Assembly (NCBI GenBank): GCA_020081605.1
Contig: JAHREC010000013.1
Span: 2,108,001 to 2,172,000 of the forward strand
Reading direction: 5' to 3'
DNA: 64,000 nucleotides
Source of the DNA: Albifimbria verrucaria
Taxonomy: Eukaryota > Ascomycota > Sordariomycetes > Hypocreales > Stachybotryaceae
The translations under genes were made by a program, and so were the position numbers. Shown in pieces: positions 25,020 to 36,800 of this stretch; position 1 is the stretch's first letter, and each line of letters opens with the position of its first letter. Under the pieces are notes generated by a model, which did no database searches, had not been told where the DNA came from, and worked only from the letters and a program-made list of their open reading frames with translations.

Positions 25020-26195
25020 GGCTCTTCGTTATAATAGAAAATCAAGATAGTATCGGAGAATAGTGGCTCATAAGCATGTCACCTTATCGCCACCCTGCAA
25101 CCTGCAACCTGCCAAGGAATTGCGTATGGACCATTTCCGCAGGGGAGGACGGGAGTTGGTGTGGTGGTATTGCGCAGGGCCAGTCGGGCTTCTGCGCAGC
25201 GTTTTTGGAGAAGAAATTACGAAGATGAAATAACCCGTGGGGACGACGACGAGCTGGCACTGAACAATGGGAAGAAATCAGGACATGAAAGCTGTTCTGG
25301 GGCTTTGGCATGTAAATCTCATTTTGGCCGTGGCCACAATTGAAGCCAAGGTGAGTGGCACGGCCATGACTGAAGAACCCCTGTTACTGCCATTGTGCCA
25401 GTTCACTTGAATTTGGGTCGGGCGGCCGTCATACATCATCGACACAGCTTCTTTGGTCGAACACCCTGGCCTAGTCGTTGTATTTTCCTCCCGACAGCGC
25501 AGGTCGTTGCCAAATCCAACAGAATGGCGATACTCCGCAGGATATTATGATTGGGCCAGAGCGGTGTGGCAGTATGACCTCACCTCGTCTGGAACCTCGC
25601 TTGGAGAAGAGCTCCGTGCCGGTTGGCTGCGTGCCTATCCATCCAAGCCATCATCAAGACGGCATGGCCCGTTTTGGGGAAAGGGGAGGGGGCCAGACCC
25701 AAAGAGTTGGTCTTCCTGGAGCAGTGGTACTGTAGGTAGGCTGTATGCTGGGGCGTGACCAGGTTGTTGTGGTGGCATTGTCAGGTTTCTGGCGGCCGGT
25801 GAGATGGGGTGTCCGCCTCTGTCGTTGACGTCAAGTGCTGGCGATCTTATTGCCGGAGATTGATATTGGTGGTTTGAAAGGCTGGGGTAGCCAGGAAACG
25901 TCATGCACTGTAAGGAGGAGGAGGATTAATGGAGGGTGCTACGGTGTGCGAGATAAGTGAGCACTGTGTTAGCTGGCAAATGCCCCTGTCTGGAACATTT
26001 ACAGCCAATCGGAGAATAGAGGCTCCTGGGTGGTAGTTAATATAAGGCAAAGACACGATAAAACGCTTGTGGCATTGGCTATTACCAAACTATTTCGTAT
26101 CATTTACTGTCTTTTTATTCTACTTGGTGCATTTCATTTGTAGAACCCAAAGGCGGAATACGGTTGTGTCTGCCTGCTACCATGGTTTTCGCAGC

Positions 26196-26238
26196 TCAGT
26201 TCGGTTCGGTTCAGTTCAGTGCAGTTCGGTGCAGTTGG
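26196..26238 (+). repeat. Degenerate short tandem repeat (CAGTTCGGT-like)
   Basis: About 43 bases built from repeated AGTTCGGT, GGTTCAGT and GCAGTTC words. A local slippage repeat with no associated gene. Confidence 0.6.
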
Positions 26239-28253
26239 CGGCCGAATGCGAACACGAAGCACAGCAGAACGTCTCGGGTGAGTATCGCCAATGCCAGAAG
26301 GGGCCGCCATTTTTCATGCTAGAACTGCCAACTCTACCGGCGCTCGGTGCCCGTAAAGGCCCCTTGCGTTTGGGGACGGGGCCGCCTGTTGGTCCTTTTC
26401 TTGTTTCCTGGATCGATCGACCTGAGGTTGAGGCTAGTGCCGTGGCTCAGGCCAACTCCAGGCGCACAGCCACAAGCCCCCATATGCCGATCCAGAACTC
26501 GCATGTTGGCGTCTTCGCCATCTGCAACTCTATGTGATTCAGAGCCACGTTATGAGATGAGCATTGGGATGGCCGCACAAGCCACGAGGCTCAGCCCAGC
26601 TCATCTGAATATCGCAATGTCGGCAGTGCATGGCGGCAACGTGCTCACAACACGCGTATGGGGCAAATCACACTGAAAACGAAAGCTCCATGGCAGTTCT
26701 CCGTGATATTTGTCACATCTAGGCTAGGATGGGGAACTTGATCCATCTTCGCAAGAGCCGAGTTTCTGTTTTTTTCTTTGCGGAAACAATGCAATACCGT
26801 GTAGCCCATCGCCTGCCCTGTGCGTGATACGATGACCCTGTAAAGCGAAAGCCCGATCTCCGTAGTTACAGAATGAGGGAATTGGTCATAGCAACCAACT
26901 CGGAGCTTTTCTCGCCTGTTTTCCTTTCTTTTCTTCTTTTATCTGGTCATTTTTTAATTAATTATATTTTTCTTTCTTTTTCTTCCGTCTTGTCAAAATG
27001 CTACCCGTTGTAAAAAGGATTTGGCATGGATCGTTGCAATGAACCCATCACAGTTTTGGATATACAAGAAAAAGCAATTATTTAATTAGACGACGACAAC
27101 GTCGCCGCAAAAGTAATCACATATGTGTCACACAACCTCTTTTTACTTTTTATCTCGTTTTATTTTTCACCCTAGGGCCATCGCGTGGGCTGCGTAACGT
27201 CGATGCTACACACACCGTCTATTGCGTGCAGATGCCATGCCCACATGTGATAAGCTTGAATGCCTGACACCCTCCCTGACTCGCCTCGTCGAGCAGTTCC
27301 GCCCTTTGACAGCTCCGTATCCCCAAAGGAAATATCCCTGGCCAAATCGGCTGAGGCTCCGGACTCTTGGTACTCTCCTTCGTCCCGAACCTGGCTTGTC
27401 TTTCATGCAGCCCTCCGCGACGCCAAGCCTGCGTATAAGTCGACGGCCAAGGCTGGCGTACGGGCCCGATGCCGAGCCGGCGTACCAGGCGGTATTGTTT
27501 CGTCTTCGAGACTCGCTTCTGTCTCCTCTTCTCAAGCCCGCAAACACTGCCATTTGCTTGTTTGCAAACGTAACCTGTACCTCGGGTGACTTGGAGTGGC
27601 CCAGGCTGCTCGTTTCGTCAGCGTTTCACCACATATGGCTCCCCACCGAACAAGCCGTACGCCATGCAACTTCAGAAAATGACTGCTCCTCGCAAAATGC
27701 TCAATCTATTATTATAGTTATTACTTTTGTCATTCTCCCCTGCCGAGGACCCTGTCGGGAAATGGGGCATGGGCCGAGGTCGTCGTGAGGGTCGCGATGA
27801 AAGTGGCCCCTTCCATCCGTGTAGATCATCAATGATCCGCAACATGGGAGACGGAGCTACAAGCCTGCATGTTTCCTCAGAACCGCCCGTGCTCTACAGC
27901 TGCCAAATGTGACAAATCTATCCCCAACGCTTATCACCATCTCGCGTATGATCCCCTCAATCTCCTCCAAACAAGCATAGTGGCCCTTGGCAAAGGTTGG
28001 TGCTTGGGCCGTCTCTTCCCCATCTCTCCGCTCCTGTCACTTTCAGGAGCGATGTAAGTCGTATAGACAGCTGTTTGACGATGCGACAGCCCCAGCCCCA
28101 AGTGAACAGGCTTGGCCCTTGTCCGCGAGCCGCCCAACCAGAGCCATACATCTTGGCTGTGACTCGGAATGCATCGAGGCGTGCCGTACCAGGCGTCAAG
28201 GGGCCTCGCTTGCGTTCCCAGCACCGTCCCGTCTCCATACACCGGCCGTCCCT

Positions 28254-28492
28254 CCGAGGCCCCATCCAAGGATCCGCCCTCCCGAATCTGTTGCTTCAAA
28301 CAGAAAAGCTATCCACTAACGCAAAACACCTTAATGCAAACCCGAAAAAGGTAATCTTGCGAGGAACTAATCACGTCTTGGACCCAATCAGATGTTGGGA
28401 TTCAACGGCCAAGGAAACGTCTCGAAGCATTACAGAAGCAATTCCTCGTGGTGCCCCCATCGAGGCATGAATGCGATTCGCTGTGTCCTCGG
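28254..28492. promoter_or_regulatory. Two CCTCGG (FarA/CTF1-type) motifs upstream of cutinase
   Basis: CCGAGG at 28254-28259 and CCTCGG at 28487-28492 lie about 520 and 290 bases before the cutinase start. In Aspergillus and Fusarium, FarA/CTF1-type Zn2Cys6 regulators bind CCTCGG in fatty-acid- and cutin-induced promoters. The motif match is seen; regulation is inferred, and 6-mers recur by chance. Confidence 0.35.
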
Positions 28493-28775
28493 GAAACATC
28501 CCACATCTGTTAGTTCAGATTGATCACAACAGCTGACATGATCGTAGGGAAACGGGGACGGATGGCGGTACAACCGTTGGTGAAAAGATGCTTATAAGAA
28601 GCGTGTCCTAGAACCATCAGTTGAACCATCTTCATCCTCATCCGCCTCTTCTCCGCTCGCAGTCTACTTTCTTTCCAAAGCTTCATATTTCATTCATTCT
28701 TTAGCTCAGCCCAGGTGGTCGAAGCAACAGTTTATAACCCAATTTGTCTTTCTCTTAAGTCAACCAACCGACATC

Positions 28776-29494
28776 ATGAAGGCCCAACTCGCCATCCTCT
28801 TCCCGCTGCTGGCTAGCGCCAGCCCTATCGAGCCTCGCCAGAGCAGGGTGGGCGCTACTGCCAACGAGTTCACCCAAGGCGGTTGCAAGCCTGTCATTAT
28901 GCTTTTGCTCGAGGTTCCACTGAGATTGGCAACATGGGCACGGTCTGCGGTCCCCAACGGCCAATACTGTCAAGCAAGCCGTCGGAGCCGATCAGGTCGC
29001 CGTCGAGGGAATCGAGTACGGTGCCCTCTTGTCCACCAACTTCCTTGATGGCGGTGCCGATCCCAGAGGCATCCAGGCCATGAAGACACTCATTCAGAAG
29101 GCCAACACCGACTGCCCTACCTCGAAGCTCGTCGTTGGCGGTTACAGTCAGGGTGCTGCGCTTACCCACCGTGCTGTTGAGGACCTTCCACAAGCCCAGA
29201 AGGATCAGATCGTGGCGGCTTTCACTTTCGGAGATACCCAGTTCCAGCAGGTAAGAGCTTCCAATATTTGGCTGAGTGGCACAGTATACTAACACGTCGG
29301 GCTACTAGGACAACGCCCAAATTACCAACTTCCCCAAGGAGAAGACGAACATCATCTGCAATCCTGGCGATGCAGTCTGCAAGGGCACCCTCACCATCCT
29401 GCCCGCGCACTTGGACTACACTCGACGTTCCGATGAACAGGCCCAGTTCATTATCAAGCAGCTGCAAGCCTCCGGCGTTAAGCTGCGCAAGTAA
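28776..29494 (+). CDS. Cutinase (two apparent frameshifts)
   Basis: Secreted serine esterase of the cutinase family (alpha/beta hydrolase, carbohydrate esterase family 5), hydrolysing plant cutin polyester. Exons 28776-29250 and 29309-29494; 220 aa after correction, the usual size. A signal peptide (MKAQLAILFPLLASA) precedes a short propeptide. The catalytic triad is visible: Ser in GGYSQGAAL, Asp in ICNPGDAVC and His in LPAHLDYT. Cysteine pairs match family disulfides. Single-base losses at TTTT 28903-28906 (within PVIMLFARG) and CCCC 28952-28955 (before TANTVKQAVGAD) split the N-terminal third into three frames. Convergent with the Zn2Cys6 gene, 451 bases apart. Cutinase suggests plant-associated or saprotrophic capacity, although such genes also occur in insect-associated fungi. 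Confidence 0.95.
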
Positions 29495-29945
29495 CGCACT
29501 TGGCGCGACTGTAGCATCATCCTGGCGCTTTGTAAGCAGTTTCGATACGGACTTACACCAGTCCACAAGCAAGAACTTCACTCTTGTTAAGCTAGATGAA
29601 GCTTGATGCTTCCTAGTAGTTTTTCTTTAGTCTTGGTTCCCTTTGTCGTGTTATCAGGGTTTCAGGATTGTTGACGGTAGAGCGGGATCTTGCCGTCAAA
29701 AGGGTTGGAGTATGCTGGAGTTCGGTAACAGTATCGAAAAGATGGATGCTTCATATAGCTAGCGTACTGTATTATACCTAGATGGTAATACTTATGTGCG
29801 TACCAAAACAAAGCTCCATCGGGTATATCGGTTTTATTGCTTTACGAGGTCATAGTTGAATAGGAATCTGAACTGTCATCCACTCGGTCGTGTACAACTT
29901 CCGCCGGTTAAGGCTAGCATACTCTGCAACTAGACGATGCAGAGA
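29495..29945. other. Cutinase-Zn2Cys6 3' intergenic region
   Basis: 451 bases of mainly AT-rich 3' sequence shared by two convergent genes. Nothing else is seen. Confidence 0.6.
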
Positions 29946-31624
29946 TCAGGTAAAGCCGAGAGGCTGCCGAGCTTGTGACGGTAAAAGCGAGCCAACTTCG
30001 TAGTAATTGAATGCTTGCCGAATACCACTCCGCTGGCCCACCTGGACTAGGAAAGCAGCGGCTACCTTCTTCTGTTCCGGTGTCGTTCCTGTGACAACAC
30101 AAACCGAAGTAAGCGGCCATATGGTCTTTATACCCTCAAACAAGGCTGTCATAGCGTTTCCAGTTGCGAATGATGCTATGAACAATGGGATGCAATCAAG
30201 AACTTCCTGAGCAGCATCCCGTATCAGCTTTAGATTGCGAGTCCACTCGACTCTAAGTGTTTCATGTGGAATAGAACGGTTAGGATCATGGGTCAAGAAG
30301 TTCACAAACAACTGTACGACACCATGAATCTTGATAACAACGGAGCAGCGCATGAGGTACATGTAGTGGTCCAGAACATTCTCAATGGGCCCTATCGGAT
30401 AAGCCGTATCGAGCTCGAGCTCAGCAGTCGCTATGTCTTTGAGTAAAGTGTCGAATTCTTCAGCAGCAGTAACGTAGTCACCAGAGTAGATGATTTGGAT
30501 CATGCGAGACTGGCAGCGAGCAATGCGCATTACGAAATGGGACACATCCAGGGCGAAACGCTCTTCGTCGTAGAGTGTATCTCTAATCATCCCAAGCCAT
30601 TCTTCGGTTTCTGGAGGACATTCTTCATTACTGAGGAGCGCTTGGACTTGCTGTTTTCTGTTAGGTTGGATCAAAACGGCATGATCGAATGAGATGACCT
30701 ACTACCATGTTAAAGCTTGGCCAGAATCCCATACGGCCTACTGGATCGGTGAATTGTTTGGCACCCCTAGATTTAAGCAGGCTATACAAGCCACGAGTAT
30801 GGAGGTACCATGGGGTAGACATCTCGATTCGTGTGAGGGATCCCACCAGTAACTAAATGTTGGTTGGCGCATGCTGAATGGGACTGATTTGGGCGTCTTA
30901 CCTCATAATTAGCTAAAATCCATACCGTTGCCAGAACATCATCTCGAGCAGCTCCATCCGGTGTTTTAATAGCCGCAGCAACTGCACTCAAGGTTTTGCC
31001 CAGGTATGTCCCCAGTTCTCGCTGCGTGTCAAGGCGAGACTGTGTTGACGCCGACGTTGGGTATTGTAGATTAGTGATATACGTCCGTGTGAAAAGGTGT
31101 GCGACCCAAATCAAAGGGCCATCCTGGTTGTATGCATGGTATACCTCATGAATGAAGCCTAAGCTCGAGTAAAGGTCCAGAATGATGGGGACCGAATGAG
31201 AAGTCCAGTGCTGATTCAAAGTAGGAGGGACTACTTGGACGAGTGAGGAAGATTGAGTTTCACGATCGAGAACCTCGGGACTATTTGCCTCAATTTGATC
31301 CAGCATGAATGACGGCGAAGATGTCGAGGAAGTTTCTGAAGGCAATGGTGAGGCTCTCCTGGTAGACTGCTTCGCTGGCTGCTTGCGCTTTTGGCACCGC
31401 CCATGCTCCCATCCCTGAAGACTAGTTCACTCAGATCGCGATAGCCCGGGCACTCTACGCCATATTTGATGCATCTCTGACAAGAAGGCCGGCCAAGATC
31501 GCACTGTGGCACTTGTTAGAGCGACTATACAGGTGCCGATTGATAGGCAGGGGTTGTTCCGGACCTTGACACGCCGAGACCGACATAGCTCACAGTCTCG
31601 GCTTAGCCTCCCTATGTTGGGCAT
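29946..31624 (-). CDS. Zn2Cys6 fungal transcription factor (one apparent frameshift)
   Basis: Nuclear DNA-binding regulator of about 504 aa in four exons (31624-31565, 31503-30902, 30852-30706, 30650-29946). The N-terminal binuclear zinc cluster reads CELCRSRRVKC, DLGRPSCQRC, IKYGVEC; the first intron interrupts it right after RRVK, a frequent intron position in this family. A basic KKRKQPAKQ stretch and a Ser/Pro-rich linker follow. The remaining 400 residues are helical, with the character of the fungal-specific Zn2Cys6 C-terminal domain (for example WTSHSVPIILDLYSSLGFIHEVY). One base is missing in TTTT at 31389-31392, just before the basic stretch. Targets are unknown; the adjacent cutinase is a candidate by position only. 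Confidence 0.9.
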
Positions 31625-32594
31625 ATTTTGAGAACTCTCGCTCTAATACGGTGGCTGGAAAAGGCTTTGTGCTGTCGTGAGTTCAACAGAGAATATATTG
31701 AAGGAAGAAGTGAAGATACCGGTTATCGCTGGGGTCGTCTCTATTCGGTTTAGGCAGGGGCTCAGGTAAGGCTGACACACGTCACAAGCTTGTCGTATTA
31801 AGGCTGATCCTGATATACCTTGGCTGGTAGCTTACCCTAGACATCGGCCCTGTTCACCTGTAACCAAAAGTGCAATTAGATTATACTAGAAATATGACAA
31901 TCAAGTGAATGTTCCATAACTATTCATTTTGATGATCATAGTCAATTTCCTGTGACCAAGTATATGACCCGAGTAGCTGACACCGTTTAAAATCACTTCT
32001 GTCTTTGCCCATACCAATAACTGAACCTTGCACCGAAGCTTTCAGGCTCGTCCCAGCATTAAACGGCTATTAACTGACCAACAATATAGCACGAAGTATA
32101 AACCCCACTAAGTCAGAGCAATCTAACGGCTCACAGAGCCACAAGAAACTCGAGGCCGGTATGTTCGCTTGGAAGTATAGGTTTCCTCAAGAGGAAATGG
32201 TGCCACATGGCCTCTGAAAAGCCATGCGTATGAGCTCTTACCCAGCTACAGCTTCTCAAGCAACTAAAGTTGTTCAATTTAAGAGGCGATATTCGCACCA
32301 TGGAATAAAATGAGGGATTTATTAGGGCTTCTGAACCACGAGGTCAGCGTGCTCAAAGGTCGACTGCCTCTTTCGGCCGTCCGTCGTGATTTCACTGGTC
32401 GGCGCTTCAACCCCGCTTGGTGTTCACTTACACGGTCAGACACAGCGAACAGCCCCTTTTCTGCCTTGTCATGCTGCCTTTTGATCTCTCTCATCCCCAA
32501 AATTTTACTCCGTCCAGTGAGACTGAACCTTTTTCACCATTGATTAATCCTGTATCGAATTCTTCCGCTGTTCAAATAGAATCGCTCGACAACA
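31625..32594. promoter_or_regulatory. Shared divergent region of Zn2Cys6 factor and GFA gene
   Basis: 970 bases between divergent start codons, mainly AT-rich, no gene visible. It presumably contains both promoters. Confidence 0.5.
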
Positions 32595-33236
32595 ATGACT
32601 CACTACGCCGAGAAGAAGGACCTTTTCCCCATGCAGGGCGGCTGCGCTTGTGGCCACGTCCGATACGAACTGACGCTGCCTCCTCTCCTCGTTCATTGCT
32701 GTCACTGTACGGCATGCCAGCGACAGACCGGCTCTGCTTTTGCGACCAATGCCATCGTCGAGTCCTCGGCAGTCACTCTGCTGCCTTCCGCTGCCCCCAC
32801 CATCGCTGGCTCCAAGACCAACCCCGTTGCCGCTCCCACCGCCGTTATGCCTGCCTTCCAGCGCCTCATGAATATTGCCGCCCAGACATATGGGAACAGA
32901 ACCGATAACGAACTCGATATGGTACCCGTACCTTCGCAGTCGGGCATTGGCACTGCTCTTGTACGATGCCCTGTATGCCAAACGGGTCTGTGGACTCATT
33001 ATGTCGATGGCGGTCCTCACATAACCTACCTCCGCGTTGGAACTTTGGACCACCCATGGGAATTGGACCCTGATGCGCATATTTTTACCCGTAGCCGCAG
33101 GGAATTCATTACAATTAGCGATGGGAAGCCTCAATTTGAGGAATACTATGTGGATAGGGAGCTTATGTACAGACCAGACGCAAAGGACAGGGTGGAGGCT
33201 TTGAAAGCTAAGCAAGGAGAGTGGATGGGGGTCTGA
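32595..33236 (+). CDS. GFA/CENP-V family zinc protein (glutathione-dependent formaldehyde-activating enzyme-like)
   Basis: Single-exon gene of 213 aa with no frameshift. The zinc-binding beta-fold of the GFA family is shown by GGCACGHVRYEL near residues 16-27, VHCCHCTACQRQTGSAFA near 33-50, and CPVCQTGLW near 125, supplying the CxC, CxxC and later CxxC ligands. Bacterial GFA was described as joining formaldehyde to glutathione; most fungal relatives are uncharacterised, so the substrate here is unknown. The middle (about residues 60-115) is an insertion compared with minimal GFA domains. It is divergently transcribed from the Zn2Cys6 gene. Confidence 0.9.
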   Translation: MTHYAEKKDLFPMQGGCACGHVRYELTLPPLLVHCCHCTACQRQTGSAFATNAIVESSAVTLLPSAAPTIAGSKTNPVAAPTAVMPAFQRLMNIAAQTYGNRTDNELDMVPVPSQSGIGTALVRCPVCQTGLWTHYVDGGPHITYLRVGTLDHPWELDPDAHIFTRSRREFITISDGKPQFEEYYVDRELMYRPDAKDRVEALKAKQGEWMGV

Positions 33237-33895
33237 GGAAGGCACTGAACCCATAATGTATTTGTCGGTTGCAAATCAGTATTTGCCAATTGTGGACATA
33301 TTAGAGACATCTACTGTTTCAACAATGCGCAGACAAGGAGCACTTAGAGGAAGAACTTTACAGCAGAATAGACGTTGGGACAGCACTACGCACCAACAAG
33401 ACGCCATATTGAAATAAAGTAGTCGACGAAGAGCTTCGACCAGTTGTATTCACGTCCAATACGTGGATCTAATGAGCCGCAGCTCCAATTCTATGCAAAC
33501 CCATGCGCTGAATGTTTGCCGCAGACAATGCAAGCCAATGCCCACACCCCCAACGCCGCTGAATGTGAGCCAAATAACAGGAAAACAAATGAGAACAATA
33601 TCTGAAGCCAGTGCAACCGTCCCAACCAGTATGCCGCCTAACCAACTCGTGGATGGATACAAACTCAAGCAATGCCAGATCGGGTTGAAATGTACCAGGT
33701 GCGTAGTTTTTGAAGACCAGTCAACTATTTGTGACATTTGATGGTCCAAATAATTTTGGGAACAAGAAAAGAAAATGAACATTGGGAACGACCCTTGATA
33801 TGTAGATGCAGCCTCATGGTCCTCATTTAATGAGAAATGACAGATGCTGCGCGCCGCTAACTTCATAATAACGCGGATGACACAGTCCATTTGTA
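33237..33895. other. GFA-DUF1765 3' intergenic region
   Basis: About 660 bases between convergent genes. Some open frames occur on the minus strand (33450-33890), but their hydrophobic stretches have no family character. Treated as noncoding. Confidence 0.5.
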
Positions 33896-36800
33896 TCAGC
33901 CAGCAAGTTTACGAAAGCCCTCCAGGCTAAGCGAGGGCACCTCAACCTCCTTCAGGTTTGGAACGCCCTCGTCGCGGCGTCGATCGACGAAGTTGTTGCA
34001 GTCAAAAACAACAATGCCCCACTCTGCTAGTGCCCTTCCCACGTAGATGGAATTTCTTGCGTGTGCGCCCACTGGCTTGATTCGGCGTGTTACGAAGTCG
34101 CTCATGTGATGGTCATGAGTGTCTCTCACTGGACCAGGCACGATAGAATCATCATCGGAGCTTGATGAACTCCTGCAGTCATCGGTATGTGGCTGATTAG
34201 GACGGGAAGGTTCAGCCAGTATTCCCTCAAAACTAGTTGGAGCGCTGACAGGAGAGCTGAGTGGACTGGCATTTTTAGCTTCGTTGACGAGGCCAGTTTG
34301 GGCACCGCCAGAGACAGTTCGAGTTGGTGGCGGGAAGTCTGGAGAAGAGGGACGGGGCTATGGTTTCGAGAGCCTGAGTGAAGTTTGGCATGAGCGGGCC
34401 GAGGAAGAAAAGGCCGAGTCAATATCCTATCTCGCATGGGCATTGTCTGTTGATGCCATGCAAGTGTAAACTTGAAGACGTATTTGGGCTCGTCGAACAA
34501 GGTAGGAGAATGCAATGATTCAACCTCGGCTCCGTTGGAGTGATTGCTGAACAGTGTAATTTTAGGGGCGGAGGCGGAGGAGCTTGTCGTGAGCGAGACT
34601 CTGCCGTTTCCCGACGGGTAAGTTGAAACTCTTCGTTCCATGAGAGTTTTCCACCAGCACCAGAAGAAGAGTCACCACCAGAGAAGGACATGACTTTGCC
34701 TAATATGGACCACCTCTTTTGTTGTCACCCTTAGGGGCAATCTCATTGTCAAGAAACGGATTCTCGTATGGCTCTTCCTTGTCGCTGAGCTTTGCAAAGG
34801 TATCAAAGCCTACCATGAGCCCGGGTTGCATAGAGTTCTGCTCCTGTCGAATAATCATGAACTTCTTCCCGGGCGATGGTAGCATTGGGGCAGACGAGGG
34901 CGGTGGTTTTCCAGCTTGCTCGGCGGTTTCCTTGAGGTATAGGTAATACCCCCAAACAGTTCTTAGCCTTTCCGAAGCAACCATGAAAATCTGCCTGCGA
35001 AAGAGAATTAGTATTCCATCAGAATCAGCTAAATGTCAGATTAGACTCACTCGTCTATTTCATTGGCCTTTCCTTCATCACGGCAAATCCTCCAGCATAG
35101 TAGGCGTTGATAGTAGGCCCGCACCATCGGACACCAATGGTTGAAGTATGTATGAAACATGTCCTCAGTGAGAAGCCAGTCCAAACACAATCTCTTCTTT
35201 CTCAGAGGATCTTTGGTCAAGGGGCCCCAAATGGTGAAAATGAATGAAAATAATCGGATCTCCAACATTGTATTCAGAGAACTCAACACTCGCTTGCAAA
35301 CATCAAGCCAAAAATTCCAATCGATGTATGTCGACGACCCATCAGGGGCTTCAAAATCGCTGTAGATTCCCAGAAGTTCTTCAAGAAGATCGAAAAGAGT
35401 AAAACAAGCAGGACTGTCGTATTGCGAAATCTTCTTAGTAGCTGCCTTGAGCATATATGCTAGGGCCTCAGCAAATGTATGGCTCGCCCTGTAATTCCCG
35501 ACGGAATTGTCAGACAAAAAGTCCTTTAGAAGGACCAGAAGCCTGTTCTCTGACATGCCCTTCATCAGATTGCTTGAAGGCAGAGGTAAAGCCGTAGCGG
35601 CAACATCGGCGTTGTTCAATGAATCGAGTAACGGAAGCCCGTAAGCTGCATCCACAGCGGATTGTCGATGAATAGTAGTGTCAAATGTCGACAGCAACTG
35701 GGACTGGAGGAGCATGAACCCAGGACTGGCTGCTTTCTCCTTCAAGGACAAGCCTTCAGGCATGAACTGTTCAGACAGGATGTGAAAGTATTTGCAGAAA
35801 ATGAAGAAGAGATCTGTATCACGACCTTTCCAACGAGAGACCCATGGCCCCGTCCATGAAACCCGTGCTACAAGAAGTGACATTTGAGGCACTCGTTTCA
35901 ATGTGTTCCACATGGTTTTCGAGGAGGTCCAGACAAGTGATTCAACGTTCGCCGGAAACAAGGCGGCCAACTTCATAGCCTCAGTGCTATTAGCTCGAGG
36001 CAAGCCGAACTCGTCTGCAGCGCGTCGAATCAGCTGAGGAGTCAAGCCCCATAAGCGGACGAGAATATCAGCGACCCCTGGTGAAAAAAAGAAGGCATAT
36101 GCGCAAGTTTTAGCAGCAAAGTTGACCAAATTTGGAGGAACGTGGCGGAGAGACATCTTGTCCACCACGAAAGCCATTTGTCTCATCAGATTTGAGATAA
36201 ATGTGGTCCTCACGTTATGCTCAGCGGATTCGGCCAGAAAGGCAGCCTGCCCTGAGCTAAGAGACGACGATGATGATTCAGTCCATGATCTTGCACGCGC
36301 AGAGTCGGATGGCCGATCAGCCAAAGGCCGGAAACGAGATGTTGTTTGCCGCCACTCAATTCGCATCATGATCATCGCAGCAGCCTCCAACAGCATAGAA
36401 CGATCGGCTCCAGATAGAGCATGGTGGGCTTGTCCTTCCAGGATTTCCAGAACTGCTTGCCACCACTTTCCCAATATCGTTGTGCGCATATCAACCAGTT
36501 CAGCTCTCAAATGCTTGTTCGAGTTATGGCTCATTGTGCTTTTTAGAAATGGAAGAAGTTGTGATTGCAGCAAATGAATGCGCACGCCCGGAGGTTTAGA
36601 CGCAGACTTGGTGAGCTCGACATCCAACGATTTAAACGAAGACCAAAGGACATCTCGAGTTTGATCGGGCATTTCGTTGGAGGACTTGCTGATAGCTGCA
36701 GCATTTTCTTCGCAAGATGTTGGGTGCGAGGTGCAGGTATCAATACTAGTTGACCCAGGCGGAGGAATGCTGGCGGTGGATGAGGCGCAACTGTTGTCGG

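Larger units (their letters stand above)
25020..28775. other. 3.7-kb gene-free region upstream of cutinase
   Basis: No gene can be supported. Open frames of 60-190 codons exist (for example 27222-27788, which begins with TTG), but they lack domains and overlap each other on both strands. A Pro/Gln-rich frame on the minus strand (25904-25635, ATG start, 89 codons) is the only one with protein-like composition and is uncertain. A strong pyrimidine tract at about 26919-26997 looks like a promoter or leader with no gene behind it. The last 600 bases probably form the cutinase promoter, with a TATAAGA-like element near 28592. Confidence 0.5.

Noticed and set aside
27222..27788. 188-codon open frame on the plus strand
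   Set aside because: Begins with TTG, has no domain, overlaps other frames on both strands and lacks a plausible promoter relation.
27997..28470. 157-codon open frame upstream of cutinase
   Set aside because: Composition is not protein-like and it lies in the expected cutinase promoter.
28776..33236. Secondary-metabolite or catabolic gene cluster
   Set aside because: Cutinase, one Zn2Cys6 factor and a GFA protein are adjacent, but no backbone synthase, transporter or tailoring enzyme is present.
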